Of a stretch of DNA of 64,000 nt, positions 54,150-64,000 are shown one piece after another. Under the pieces are notes generated by a model, which made no database searches, was not told where the DNA came from, and saw only the letters and a list, made by a program, of their open reading frames with translations. A program made the position numbers and the translations under genes. Origin of the DNA: Allacma fusca (Eukaryota > Arthropoda > Collembola > Symphypleona > Sminthuridae); contig OX359246.1 in assembly GCA_947179485.1 (NCBI GenBank), positions 62,001 through 126,000 of the forward strand, given 5' to 3'. Position 1 is the first letter of the stretch. Every line of letters starts with the position of its first letter.

Positions 54150-56600
54150 CCAGATTCAGCAAAGCAACATATTAGGCTTTTTAGATTTATGACAAAATTT
54201 ATTCCGTTCTATAAAAACAATTGGTCTATTTGACCGTTAGCATTTTCTGAAAGCGATTTAGCAACCATTCTCTAAACTTAACTACGGTATATTGCTTATT
54301 GGCAAGTACTTACGCTATATTTTACTGTTAGTGACTAAAATTTGCCCGCAGAATTGAATTTGTTTCAAGTTTGTAACACCAAATAGCGCATTAAAAAATG
54401 GTAAACGAACCCATTCTACAATCACAGCTGTCATTGCTTAACGAAATTCCATGTACATTAAGGGTTTCACCTGCGTCCAGAATTTATTAATAAAAGTGAT
54501 TAAGCGCTCAGTGACAGCTTAAGATCATGGAATGATGCATAAGCCTATTTGTGTTGACAAAAATATGTCTAGAAAGACGATTTTATAAAAACCAAATATC
54601 GAAATAATTTTACCTTGAAGAAAGTAAGTACTTAACTAGGACTGCCATATTCCTTCAAGCAGATTATGCGATGCTAAAGTAATTGATTTTAGATAACTCT
54701 TTTGCACGCAATCGTTGAAAATACAATCTCCTCCCATTTTAATTGAAGAGATCCAATAATATCACTCAGTACTTACACTTAAATTAAAACTATTTTGTAC
54801 TCAACTACACAATAAAATATTTAATAATGAAACAATCCATATCTTTGGCTGATTTTATTAAACAAGCTAAACTATTCAAGCTTTTGACCGATTTGTTCTA
54901 ACAGATTGACGATTTAAATAATTATTTATTTACGTATGACGATTTCCACCTTATTTTCGTTTGGTTAATTTAACTACCTCACAATTAATTCATCACAGCA
55001 GTATGCTAAAAAGTGGAAACGAAACAATGAACAGAATTTGATGTCCAATTATAGAGCTACTTGTACATGGAGATTTTATGATTGGACTTTCGAAAAGCAG
55101 GCACCTAACTTTAAAGTGTCGAATAAGTGTCGCTTGATCATGGTCACATTTCCTTGCACAGAATAAGTTTACAATTACTCCACTTCAAAAGGTTACTCCC
55201 TATTGTACAGACAATGTTTTAACATTTATTTGATGTTTTATTAAACAACGTATTAAAATCAAATCATTGTCATAATCAATCAATAATATATAAACACAGC
55301 TTGTTTTACATTAAGTTTGCATATTTTCAACGCACACCAGTGTCCCAATGTTGTTGTTTCCATGTGATGTACAAATGTTTGCAGTAAATTGCATCCTTTC
55401 TCTATCTCTTTGTGTTTCAACAAATAAATATATTTTAATGATCGCTTTCGTAAGTCATGATGATATTGTTTAGCGTTTGGTATGGTCACCATATCAGGGT
55501 GACCATATCAATATTTGCTGTGCTTTCTTCCACAAGGATTTAATTGATTAAAGGTACGCTAGTAATGGCTTCATTTAAGGATTCCGTCTCATATAAATAT
55601 GATATAAATAATATACTGGTGCAATACCCAATCGATGGTTGGGTGGTTTAGAAACAGTAATAATCTCCTGTCACTGTATTGAAAACTTTTGTGCTCCGGC
55701 GTTCTAGTTATTCAGACAATTCGAACTCCGAATATCATCCTGTCAGTTGTGTGGTCACTTTGCACATCAATTTAGTAAAATTATTTCTCTTCAATAATTT
55801 GAAATATATATTTTTATATACACTGACTGTTGAATATTGAAATCCTTCAAAGACGTTGGCCGCTGTCATTAATTCAAAAGAATATTCATACAATCAAACA
55901 TCTCAATCCCAGAGGAAAGTCTAGCCCTTACTAAGCGACGAATTTCTCGAATATCATTTGCTTTGCTGGCCAGGGTATGCCGAAAAATAAACCTTCGCGA
56001 CAGGTTGTAATCATTAAACGAATCACACCCCGGAGTAAATATTCCGTAAATTAAGGCAGTTGGAGGTATAACTCTGGCAAATACTTTGAATTGTACCTGC
56101 AGCTAACAGTGTGCTATTACTTGTCGGAACATTCCTACTGCTAACAAAAATGTACCGCAATTCCTACAACATTCTAATGTTGCAACTAAAGTTGCTTGTA
56201 TTGAAAACCGAATGCTCCAATGTATCCCACTGTGCGATGCCTATGTGATCCAAAAGGATTGACTTGATGTTAGGTTAGGTTAAAGGACTTCCAGTATATA
56301 GAGTTTGCACATGGTGAGAGAAACGTGGTTTGAGGTTTTCAAAGGTTTTCAAACATGTGCTCAGTTCCTTTTTGTGTATTACATGTGTGATTTCAGACCA
56401 TTTGTGCGACATGGTTCAAATATCGAATGAAAGACCCAATCCTATCAGGTTAATATGTAGCACATTTGGTGGAATTTTGTATCGGTCTGGCACACGACTT
56501 TCACTACCTTTTAGATGGTCTCATGTCGAGAATCAGGATGATCGGTCCATTTATGAAAAACACAAATTACTAAATTTAGAATATATTGGTGTGTGAACTT
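54150..56600. other. AT-rich intergenic
   Basis: Contains the 54825-54930 copy of the sequence at 51470-51600. There is also a small ATGGTCACC/GGTGACCAT inverted repeat near 55483-55508 and a two-unit TTAGG word at 56270-56282. No gene supported; the minus frame at 55280 lacks motifs. Confidence 0.4.
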
Positions 56601-56639
56601 GTGATTTGGAGGTAACGAGATTTGCAGCATACAGAGCAG

Positions 56640-56940
56640 AGCTTCTGTCGGGGACAGGGATGCCCAGCCGGGACACTGGACGGACCGGGACGGGACGTCC
56701 CCGATGACAAAATAATTGTTACCAGGTCGTATTCGGGACGGGGAGGGGACCAAAAAACTCACAATCATATTCGAGACGGGACGGGGACAAAACATTGTTC
56801 CCACTATAAACGGGACGGGGACAGAAAAGATTTTCCCCATTATATTAGAGACGGGACGGCGATAAAAAAGTTGTCCCCAATGTTTTCGTGACGGGACATG
56901 CGTTTTGGTCGAGTGTATATATAACGGGACGTGACTAGCA
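56640..56940. repeat. GGGACGGGGAC-rich degenerate repeat, copy 1
   Basis: About six imperfect units containing GACGGGACGGGGACAAAA and TGTCCCC. The same motif recurs at 58925-59085. Frames on both strands come from this composition. A subterminal region of a DNA transposon is likely; ends not defined. Confidence 0.6.
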
Positions 56941-57009
56941 AGCACGGCAGAGCAAGGATAACGTTTCAGCTTTTAATGCTTATGAGTAAACTATTTTGTG
57001 AGTTCCAAA

Positions 57010-57560
57010 GCTGCCGCATACCCTAAATGTATGCCTACAAGTAGGCAAAATTGTAATCTATGCTTCAATTTTCACAATTTTGTAGGCATTTGTATGTGAG
57101 CTATATATTTCGAGGGAAAAAATATGCAATTTATGTATGCTGGGAATAGTCAGTACGTACCTACATAAATAAAGGTAGGTAATTAACCATGAAAATGTAT
57201 GTATGTTTGTTCGAACCTTTCCTATTCCAAAGCGCTGAATAAAAGCCCCATCTACACTTTCTTTCACATACATACATATGTTTTGTTACTTTTGTTTACG
57301 TGCTGCAGTGCAAACGACTTCAATTCGTTTGCAGTAATTACAATAAATGACTTATAATTATATTTTAGTTATGAAAGTATGACTCAATTACGAGAAAGAT
57401 GTATGTTGGTTGTAGATAGGGCCAAATCTCGGGAGTGATGTATGTAGGTTGTAGGCAGGGTGAACTCTCGGGTGTGATTTATGTAGGCTAAAATGTAGGT
57501 TTTACGTAAGAACCTAAAAATATGTGGGATTTAAGGTATGCGAATAATTTGCCTAGCTTT
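57010..57560. repeat. GTAGG/CCTAC-rich decayed repeat
   Basis: CCTACAAGTAGGC at 57031, GTACCTACATAAATAAAGGT at 57157 and two related units (ATGTATGTTGGTTGTAG, ATGTATGTAGGTTGTAG) at 57400-57460. Boundaries unclear. Confidence 0.35.
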
Positions 57561-57954
57561 GGTGAGTTCTATTTCACCGAATGTAAGACAATTGATTTCA
57601 GTCAGTAGACAATGAAGCTCATTGCTCAAATAAGACTGGTACTTCATTATGGTTTCATGATTATGATTATTAGATTTTTGCATTAGAGCGAATAAAGACA
57701 CGATATACATACATTTACACTCATAATTGAAGTATTAATCATACACATTATTTATAAACGGGTTCGACAATTGAGTGACAGAATATGACAAAAATAGAAT
57801 AGTAATAATTGCTGAAAAATGACCGTAATTTAAGCTGCCTTAAGGAGGAATCTTGGAACTACTATTCTGTAAATGCGTTTTTTGTTTTTGGTACAAATAT
57901 TTCTTATACGAATTTTTCCTTGTATTGCGATTTTGGACTGCTGTTTTTAGTAAT

Positions 57955-58920
57955 TATCAGGTGTTTCGTGTCAATTACTAATTGAACTTGCAAGTTCGGT
58001 TCAATTGCGGTTATTTGACACCAGGGAATTGCAATTATCGGTACAAGTGCAATTTATGTGTACTTAAATTGCAATTTTAAATCATTAAACTACTTGCAAT
58101 TACCAATTAAGCACAACTGAAATTGAAAGAAATTCAATTCCAATTACAAGTGCTTGTACTGCAAAAAGTAGCAATTATAAAAACTTGTCAAGTCAATTGC
58201 AACTTGAAACCGTTTTGACTGTACAATTTGCAGGCAAATTGACCTAAATGTATTTTCGATTAGCATCAAAATGTCTCCATTTGCTCAAAATTATAGAAAA
58301 ATACACAATATACTTTACGGATTGTAAAGGTATTGTAAAGATAAATGGTAACTGCAGGAACTGATTATTAATGCTACCCTAAACAGATGCAGACCGTTGA
58401 CGCAGAACAATTAGAAAAATGTAGTCTTTGTTTTAAGTTTTATTCTCAGTGTGCAGGACAAAAGTGCTGGTAGCAGCAAAACGAAAATGGCACACATATC
58501 AGATAAACAAAAATTCTCCCTCTTCCACCAATTGCTCAATGTATATATATGAGTAAAAATTAAAAGTGCCGACGTAGGAGAAGTGCACCAAAAGATACAA
58601 CTAGCCGTAATGAATGGCCGAATCCCTGCATCAATGGGTTACATAATAGCTACATTCCACCGCGGAGTAGATCGTGTGAAGGAGAGTAACCAAAGTACAT
58701 ACCAGAGACACAACACTGACAATCAGCACGTAACTCCCACATATACTTAGCTCTATCATTCTTAACAGTATGTTGAAGGATACAATTATACAATATTGTA
58801 GCCTTGGAAGTCTTAAAGAAAGGCTATTTCATTTGTGCATCTCTGTCTCATTACGCATTGAATCCAGATCATTTTATTTAATACACTTTGTTCAATTTAT
58901 TGAAACAGCATGTATACTAA
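57955..58920 (-). mobile_element. Copy of the hAT MITE family at 40555 (inverted, truncated)
   Basis: The reverse complement matches 40555-41524 over nearly its whole length. Landmarks are CAATTACTAATTGAACTTGC, GGTTCAATTGCGGTTATTTG, TTTCATTTGTGCAT and AATACACTTTGTTCAATTTA..GAAACAGCATGTAT. The distal end is replaced at about 58920 by the GGGAC-rich repeat. It is non-coding. Confidence 0.7.
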
Positions 58921-58924
58921 TAAT

Positions 58925-59085
58925 ATTTAAAATTTAGGGGACGGGATGGTGACAAGCTATTTGTCCCCGTGTCCCGACTTTCGGGATGGGACCGGGCACA
59001 ACGTTTTTTAAAATTTGGGAGACGGGATGGGGACAAGTTATTTGTCCCCGTGTCCCGACTGTCGGGACGGGGGAACCGTTGTTTG
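58925..59085. repeat. GGGACGGGGAC-rich degenerate repeat, copy 2
   Basis: Two units of GGGGACGGGATGGTGACAAG / GACGGGATGGGGACAAG, each followed by TATTTGTCCCCGTGTCCCGA, which form TGTCCCC..GGGGACA foldbacks. Related to 56640-56940. Confidence 0.65.
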
Positions 59086-59089
59086 GTTC

Positions 59090-60400
59090 AATTGTCTGTA
59101 GTTTTAATTCCCGAACATCATCATTTCCTACGACAAATAAAGGAAGGTTTTGTTATTCAACAATCAAAACAGTCATTGATGAACATCAATCATGGTTTTA
59201 TTGTAAGCAACGCACGGAAGCCAATAATCTCGAATTTAATAGATTGATCTGGTTTTTAATTTAAACTGTTGAAACAAAATAATTATTTTTTTGCAAAATA
59301 TTCACAACTCAGTAATTTTTAAATTAGAATAATGTAAAAAAATAATAAATACTACATCGAACAAGGATAACATGGTGGCGATGGAATCCATATAGCATAT
59401 TTCTTTCGTCGATATCTAAGAAGTAAATATATTAAAATTTAATTTGTTCCACTATTTGACTATTTAATTAAAAGTAATTCCTGCAATTTTTTACCTGGAT
59501 CTGCTCTTCCAATTTCCACAGTTGTTATCACGAGGTAAAAACCCAGTAAAATATTCCTGCTTAACTGTAAGCCCATAAAAAGATGTTGTTACCACGTCTT
59601 AATACCGCCTACAATCGACTTTTAATGTTGTTGGTGGTAGTAACTGGGTATAAAGGTTAACAATGATTTTATTTCTGGAATTTTAGTTACCCGTCTTTTC
59701 AATAAACTTGGAGGCATATTTTTCGGGTTTAAAGTTTGCTATATTTTAATAAATATAGTTACTAAATTTGTTTGACAATTAAATTCCCAAGGATCAAAGT
59801 TCTCGGGAATATAAATGTTTTTGCCTTACCAATCTGGCGTTTTTTTGGCAGCTCGTTGAAAGCGATGTATATTTGCCTGGCATATTGTCTTCGTCGCAAT
59901 CTAAGTAGTAAATATAAAATCAAATCATTGCCATCAAACCCGTACATTGGCATTCTAGTTATGTATAATTTCATATTGCTGCGAATTAAGTTATGCGTTA
60001 AATATTTTTGATTTGTTTAAAATGTACTTTGTTTAAAGTTAAATCCGTTCAGATTTTATTTCCGTGTTCATTAAGCTACGGGAGATTTTAACTAAATTGA
60101 ACTCAATTTGAACTAAAGTCTCAAAAATCACTCCATCAATCAATCCACTCAAAAAATACCTAAGCTGAGACTGGTAATTTTAAACAAACGTGTACAACAC
60201 AGGAAACTGAAATGTACACAATTATGTACAATATTTTCTCGTTTCCTGCTGTACTCTCCCGCAACCCGTCAAGCGTTTTAATTTTGAATCCATTCATCCG
60301 ATTTTCAGGGCAGGTTGAGAATACATTTAATCAATAATAATAACCAAGACCAATAATAACCAAGTTTTTGTTGAAATAAAATCTCTTTCAATCTGTAATA
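59090..60400. other. AT-rich intergenic
   Basis: A short direct repeat is visible (TTTCGTCGATATCTAAGAAG near 59403 and CTTCGTCGCAATCTAAGTAG near 59888). No gene supported. Confidence 0.4.
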
Positions 60401-60404
60401 TCCT

Positions 60405-60645
60405 GGACATTTATCGTAAGATGGTTAAATGGTAAAGCGCACGCACACATTTTCGGTTATTGCCATGCGTTAGGAACTGCTTTCAGGATTCAGCCCCATT
60501 GACTTCCAGAGATGAGGAGAGGTGATACGCCCCAGGCTATTTCTTAAATACGGGATTTAGAGGCTCGGAATTGATGCCAACTTGTTCACTTGCATAATGG
60601 GAGCTTAAATTATTATTTTTTAAACCGACCTGGTAACATGATACT
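60405..60645 (+). mobile_element. tRNA-related SINE, left member of an inverted pair
   Basis: The head AGATGGTTAAATGGTAAAGC resembles an A box and CAGGATTCAGCCCC a weak B box. The body contains TCAGGATTCAGCCCCATTGA, CGCCCCAGGCTATTTCTTAA and CTCGGAATTGATGC. The tail is AAATTATTATTTTTTAAACC. The same sequence recurs in opposite orientation at 60945-61165. Confidence 0.58.
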
Positions 60646-60944
60646 AGACCTTGTTGGTCGCTTCGAAAAGCATTACTAGAGTTGTTGTATGCCGATTTGT
60701 ACCAAATAATATGATTTCGTGCATAAAATAAAATCGGTAATCTAATTTTGATAAGTAATGTTTCACCGTGGTATCCAAAGCGTGCATCATGATGCCCGGA
60801 ATGACCAAGCGTTTACAATTTGTACCAAATGAATTAATTTAATTTTAGAGATCGGGTTAAATAAAAATGCTTTAATTGCCGTGTCGTTATGTCTGTACCC
60901 GGGTAGCATGATACTGCGATCAAAACCAGGCCTGGTATCATGTT

Positions 60945-61165
60945 ACCCGATCGGTTTAAAAAACTTTACTGCTCCTATCTAGTAAGCCCGTGAACAAGTT
61001 TGCATCAATTCCGAGTCTTTAAATCCTGTATTAGAGAAATAGCCCGGGGCGTACCACCTGTCTTCATCTCGGGACGTCAATGGGGATTAACCCTGAAAGC
61101 AGTTCCTCATGTCAGGTTATTGCACTCGTCATGTAGAGTGCGGGATCAGGCTTCCGAATTCGCCC
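60945..61165 (-). mobile_element. tRNA-related SINE, right member of an inverted pair
   Basis: The reverse complement aligns with 60420-60645: GGAACTGCTTTCAGGGTTAA, CCCCATTGACGTCCCGAGAT, TACGCCCCGGGCTATTTCTC and CTCGGAATTGATGC. Similarity extends inward to a GGTAACATGATAC / GTATCATGTTACC pair, so the whole block 60420-61150 could fold back. The plus-strand frame 61000-61254 lies over it and is not supported. Confidence 0.58.
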
Positions 61166-61169
61166 ATCA

Positions 61170-61625
61170 GTGCCTGCGACTTACGAGAGCCCCTTCGCTC
61201 GTTACAATAGGAACGCAGAAGGTGAGACTTGCGACTGGCTGGAAGTTAAAGTGAGTGGGAAAAGCGTTAACGACGTACCTCGGGAAGTCTGCAATCTATA
61301 CTCTACATTAGGGCTCCTCACAACTCAATTTAACACGTTATTTGAACGTGAAGTGGTACTTTAAATTGAATTTTCAACTCAATTTTGGCCTCATAGTTGT
61401 ATTTGACCAATTGCAAATCAAATTTTAATTGACAGTCAATTACCGGAAACCAACTTATAGCGTCATTATTTAAAGTTGCCAATTTCAGTTTCTACGGAAC
61501 CGAGCCATATGAGTGTTCAGCGTTCCTTTGTATTTACACATGTAACAAGTTAACTAACGCATCTTAAAATGATGCACTAAAATACCGCTTTAAGTTTTAT
61601 TTAGTATAGTGAATCGTAAGTTAGT
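61170..61625. other. Intergenic, nothing recognised
   Basis: No supported feature. Confidence 0.4.
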
Positions 61626-61629
61626 TGAC

Positions 61630-61925
61630 AATTCCCTCAGCCATGAAGACTGGCATGATTACTTGAACTTGTACACGAATTCAAGTTCGTGGTCAAGTAC
61701 TTTTAAATATTTAGTTGAACATGACCAAGTTCTTGGTTCAAGTAAAATAGTTATTCTTGACCACGAACTTGACTTGAGGTAAGAAATCATGGTCAAGTCC
61801 ATGAAATACCTGAGCACAGCCCGAACCGTTCATAGTTTTAATTTTATTTACTTGACCACGACCCGAACGCGAATTTTACTTGAAATACTCGTGGTCTACT
61901 TGTACTTGTGCACAGCTCTGTTTGT
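61630..61925. repeat. CTTGACCACGAACTTG-rich subterminal-like repeat
   Basis: Words such as TTGACCACGAACTTGACTTG, CATGGTCAAGT and GTGGTCAAGTAC are dense, as at 45125-45435. It ends with GTGCACAGCTCTG at about 61922, which resembles the CAGAGC end of hAT elements; the other end was not found. Confidence 0.5.
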
Positions 61926-61929
61926 AAGT

Positions 61930-62285
61930 CCAAATTTGTGGTGTCAGTATCTGTCGTCGACAGACCCGAGGACAACCACACTCGGCCTGCAATAACTCGG
62001 GGAGAATGACAAAGAACAAAATAGTAACACTAGGAAAAATTACATTACTTTTTCTCCTACTTGTATGGATAATGAATGGTCGTAGAATCCACTAGGTGTT
62101 TTGGGGAAAAAATGTTTACTGCAATTATTTTAATTAATTAAATAATTCCCAGCAATTAATAAACTTTTTCACTTCATGCCATTTTTCAGGCAATAATATT
62201 TCACCAAACAGGAGTAAAATAATATTTAAATTAACAGTTAAATACTTGAAAAAATTTCTAAGAATTCTTTTAAAATGTAATAGTA
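61930..62285. other. Intergenic, nothing recognised
   Basis: No supported feature. Confidence 0.4.
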
Positions 62286-62293
62286 GTCAAAAT

Positions 62294-63503
62294 CAGACTT
62301 GGAAAACCGAAAAATATGGTTTTCGTTTGCCAGTCAAACGTTTTTGGGAATTTGTTTTCGGTTTTTGTTTCGGTTTTTCGGAATACAGGTTTTGGTTACA
62401 ACGGTGTTTGCTCAAAAACAGTTCCGTTAAACGGTTAATAACGGTATTCACAGCTCATTTAGCTTCAACGATATTTAGCTGTATTAAGTTTTTCCTATAA
62501 TTTTGTAACACATAATACGTACTAAGGAAAATCATATAAAACCATTTTTCGCTTTACATTCAAAATGCATTGGTTCGGAGGAACAAAACTGTTCAGCACT
62601 TCATCCTTCGTTCTGCTTCCTCTTTCAGAGAGTACAAATGCCAGGACTGAGAACTGACGTTCAACACTGAAATATGCGTCTATGGCAGGCAAATAATTAC
62701 TCTAGTTAGAACTTTTAACAAAGTTGGACCATTGCTAGTCCACCAATCAAATGAATCAAATTTGAAACCAAATTGATTTTTTCCCGCTCAGTATTTTCAA
62801 AACTGGAAAAATCTTCGAACAGTACATTGTATTTTGAACAATATCTGTATTTTTACAAAATCCGTTATAAAATTTTGATTTTACAGGAACTACTGAATCA
62901 CAAACTTCCACTAAATCCTTTTTAATCTCCAACTTGATCCTTACTTCTTAATTCAAAATGTAGAAAAACTATACTGTGTTGTCTGCCCATCCTTGTAAAT
63001 AGCATCCTGAACGACTATGTGCACTAAATTTAGTGTTACTATCTGTATTGTCAGAATAAATGCTTTAATGGGGCTAACAAAAGGCTTAAAAAATGAAAAT
63101 ATGTTTAAATTGTGATAATAATAAAGTACGATAATTTTTTTAAAACTAACAGTTGAAGCAGGACATTGTGTAGAAGGAAACAAATGACGAGGTTTACTCC
63201 AATGTACGGATATACAATAAACTGCATCTATGCATTCATGTAATGTGACGTCACGCTGGTGCCAGTTGGCGACCAGGAGATAGCATACTGTTCAATTTTT
63301 CAGTTGCCTGAAAACGGAAAATAACCGTATTTTTTCCATTTCTGTTATCGTTTTCGTTTTTAATTAAAAACGTTTATCGTTTGTTTTCGTTGAACTGAAT
63401 TTTTATGTATCGGTTTTCGTTTTGGATATCAAAAACCGTTAGGTCAAATTTTCGGTCAATAACGGTTTTCAATAACGTTATCCGATAACGTTTTCCATGT
63501 CTG
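62294..63503 (-). mobile_element. hAT element with transposase relic
   Basis: Ends CAGACTTGGAAAACCG (left) and CAGACATGGAAAACG (reverse complement of right). Perfect 8-bp target duplication GTCAAAAT at 62286-62293 and 63504-63511. Subterminal regions are full of CGGTTTT/AACGGTTAATAACGG words. About 1.2 kb, mostly eroded interior. The minus strand retains the C-terminal dimerisation part of a hAT transposase, which links ends and coding capacity. Confidence 0.92.
62572..62770 (-). pseudogene. hAT transposase C-terminal (dimerisation) fragment
   Basis: The minus strand reads FDSFDWWTSNGPTLLKVL, then after a one-base shift DAYFSVERQFSVLAF and LSERGSRTKDEVLNSFV. This matches the hAT C-terminal signature: W-W near the start, a P-A-x-S/A-x-E-R-x-F-S core, and a closing helix. 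Everything N-terminal (BED finger, RNase H-like core) is eroded. It lies inside the element bounded by the GTCAAAAT duplication. Confidence 0.8.
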
Positions 63504-63769
63504 GTCAAAATATAATAAACTTCAAGGAAATAATTAGGAAAGTGCGGACAGATTCACGAGTTCGCCTCGACTCTCCGGCTTTAGGACGAAGAATGATCTC
63601 CTTCAACAAATTCAATCCAAAAATGGACCATAGTAACTGTACACATCGCAATACAAAAAGTTCAGCCCTCAACAGTAATATTTATTATTATCATAACAAC
63701 AGTCCAACTTATTATTAGTAGTGCATTCCTAGATATTATTTATACCCCAAGGGCTTGAACACCTGGCCT

Positions 63770-64000
63770 TCAGAAATTCCCAGAACGTTCCTTTTCTCTG
63801 ATATCTCCAGCGTTCCTGGTAATTCCATAGCTGGAGGCATTGCACAATTTATTTCCAGCTGCACCTTCGCCATTGTCCGTTGGTACTGCCTCCTCATTGG
63901 ATCCCTTCGCCATTTCCCCTACCTCTGCGTTAGAAATGTCAGCCATGTTGTTCTCAACGTTACCAACATCACCCGTAACGTTATTTAAGGTTTCTGTTGC
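63770..64000 (-). CDS. Partial acidic ORF running off the window edge
   Basis: An open minus-strand frame from the right edge to a TGA at 63770-63772, at least 76 codons. It reads ATETLNNVTGDVGNVENNMA, then EVGEMAKGSNEEAVPTDNGE and GAAGNKLCNASSYG, ending RNAGDIREKERSGNF. It is acidic, low in hydrophobics and probably disordered. It has ordinary codon variety, unlike AT-noise frames. No domain was recognised; it could be the C-terminus of a host or retroelement protein whose start lies beyond 64000. Confidence 0.45.
   Translation of the reverse strand, partial: ATETLNNVTGDVGNVENNMADISNAEVGEMAKGSNEEAVPTDNGEGAAGNKLCNASSYGITRNAGDIREKERSGNF

Noticed and set aside
56270..56282. TTAGGTTAGGTTA as telomeric repeat
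   Set aside because: Only two and a half units with no associated element; too short to distinguish from chance.
56511..56945. 144-codon minus-strand ORF
   Set aside because: Built from the GGGACGGGGAC-type repeat; low-complexity and repeat-derived.

Overview
This window looks like a repeat-dense, AT-rich stretch of an animal genome, most likely an arthropod and possibly a hexapod. The arthropod assignment rests on CCTAA/TTAGG-type telomere-like repeats, a DD41D-type mariner, R2-like and LINE retroelements, a Penelope-like element, several hAT elements and tRNA-derived SINEs. There are no operons, rRNA genes or CRISPR arrays, and I see no intact host gene. Almost every coding signal is a broken transposable-element protein or a decayed kinase-like gene.

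Layout. 0-8 kb: an old repeat (family X) is split by a 4-kb LINE on the minus strand (2135-6172, 14-bp target duplication) and by a LINE 3' fragment (7471-8030). 8.4-10.4 kb: a 36-bp minisatellite and a stem-loop-rich repeat (SLR). 12.5-14.6 kb: a degenerate hAT-like element with a nested mariner-type MITE. 16.5-33.6 kb: three decayed kinase-like genes on the plus strand, each followed at about 1.2-1.5 kb by a conserved hairpin module. They look like a tandemly duplicated unit later hit by a mariner (17750-19047) and hAT elements. 34.4-36.7 kb: a frameshifted Penelope-like RT with no visible GIY-YIG endonuclease, bounded on both sides by arthropod telomere-type repeats. 36.7-37.4 kb: the second SLR copy. 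38.6-39.5 kb: a hAT MITE with a perfect 8-bp duplication. 40.4-45.0 kb: an array of ~400-bp tandem repeats interrupted by another hAT MITE and by a permuted R2-like element. 47.5-51 kb: an orphan minus-strand ORF, a SINE and a possible Polinton-like remnant. 51-61 kb: mostly repeat fragments, including an inverted SINE pair. 62.3-63.5 kb: a hAT element with a transposase relic. 63.77-64 kb: an acidic ORF running off the edge.

Nothing here forms a pathway. The biological interest lies in how elements target and interrupt one another (telomeric repeats, a satellite array, a duplicated kinase unit). All protein identifications come from motifs read by eye; no database search was possible.
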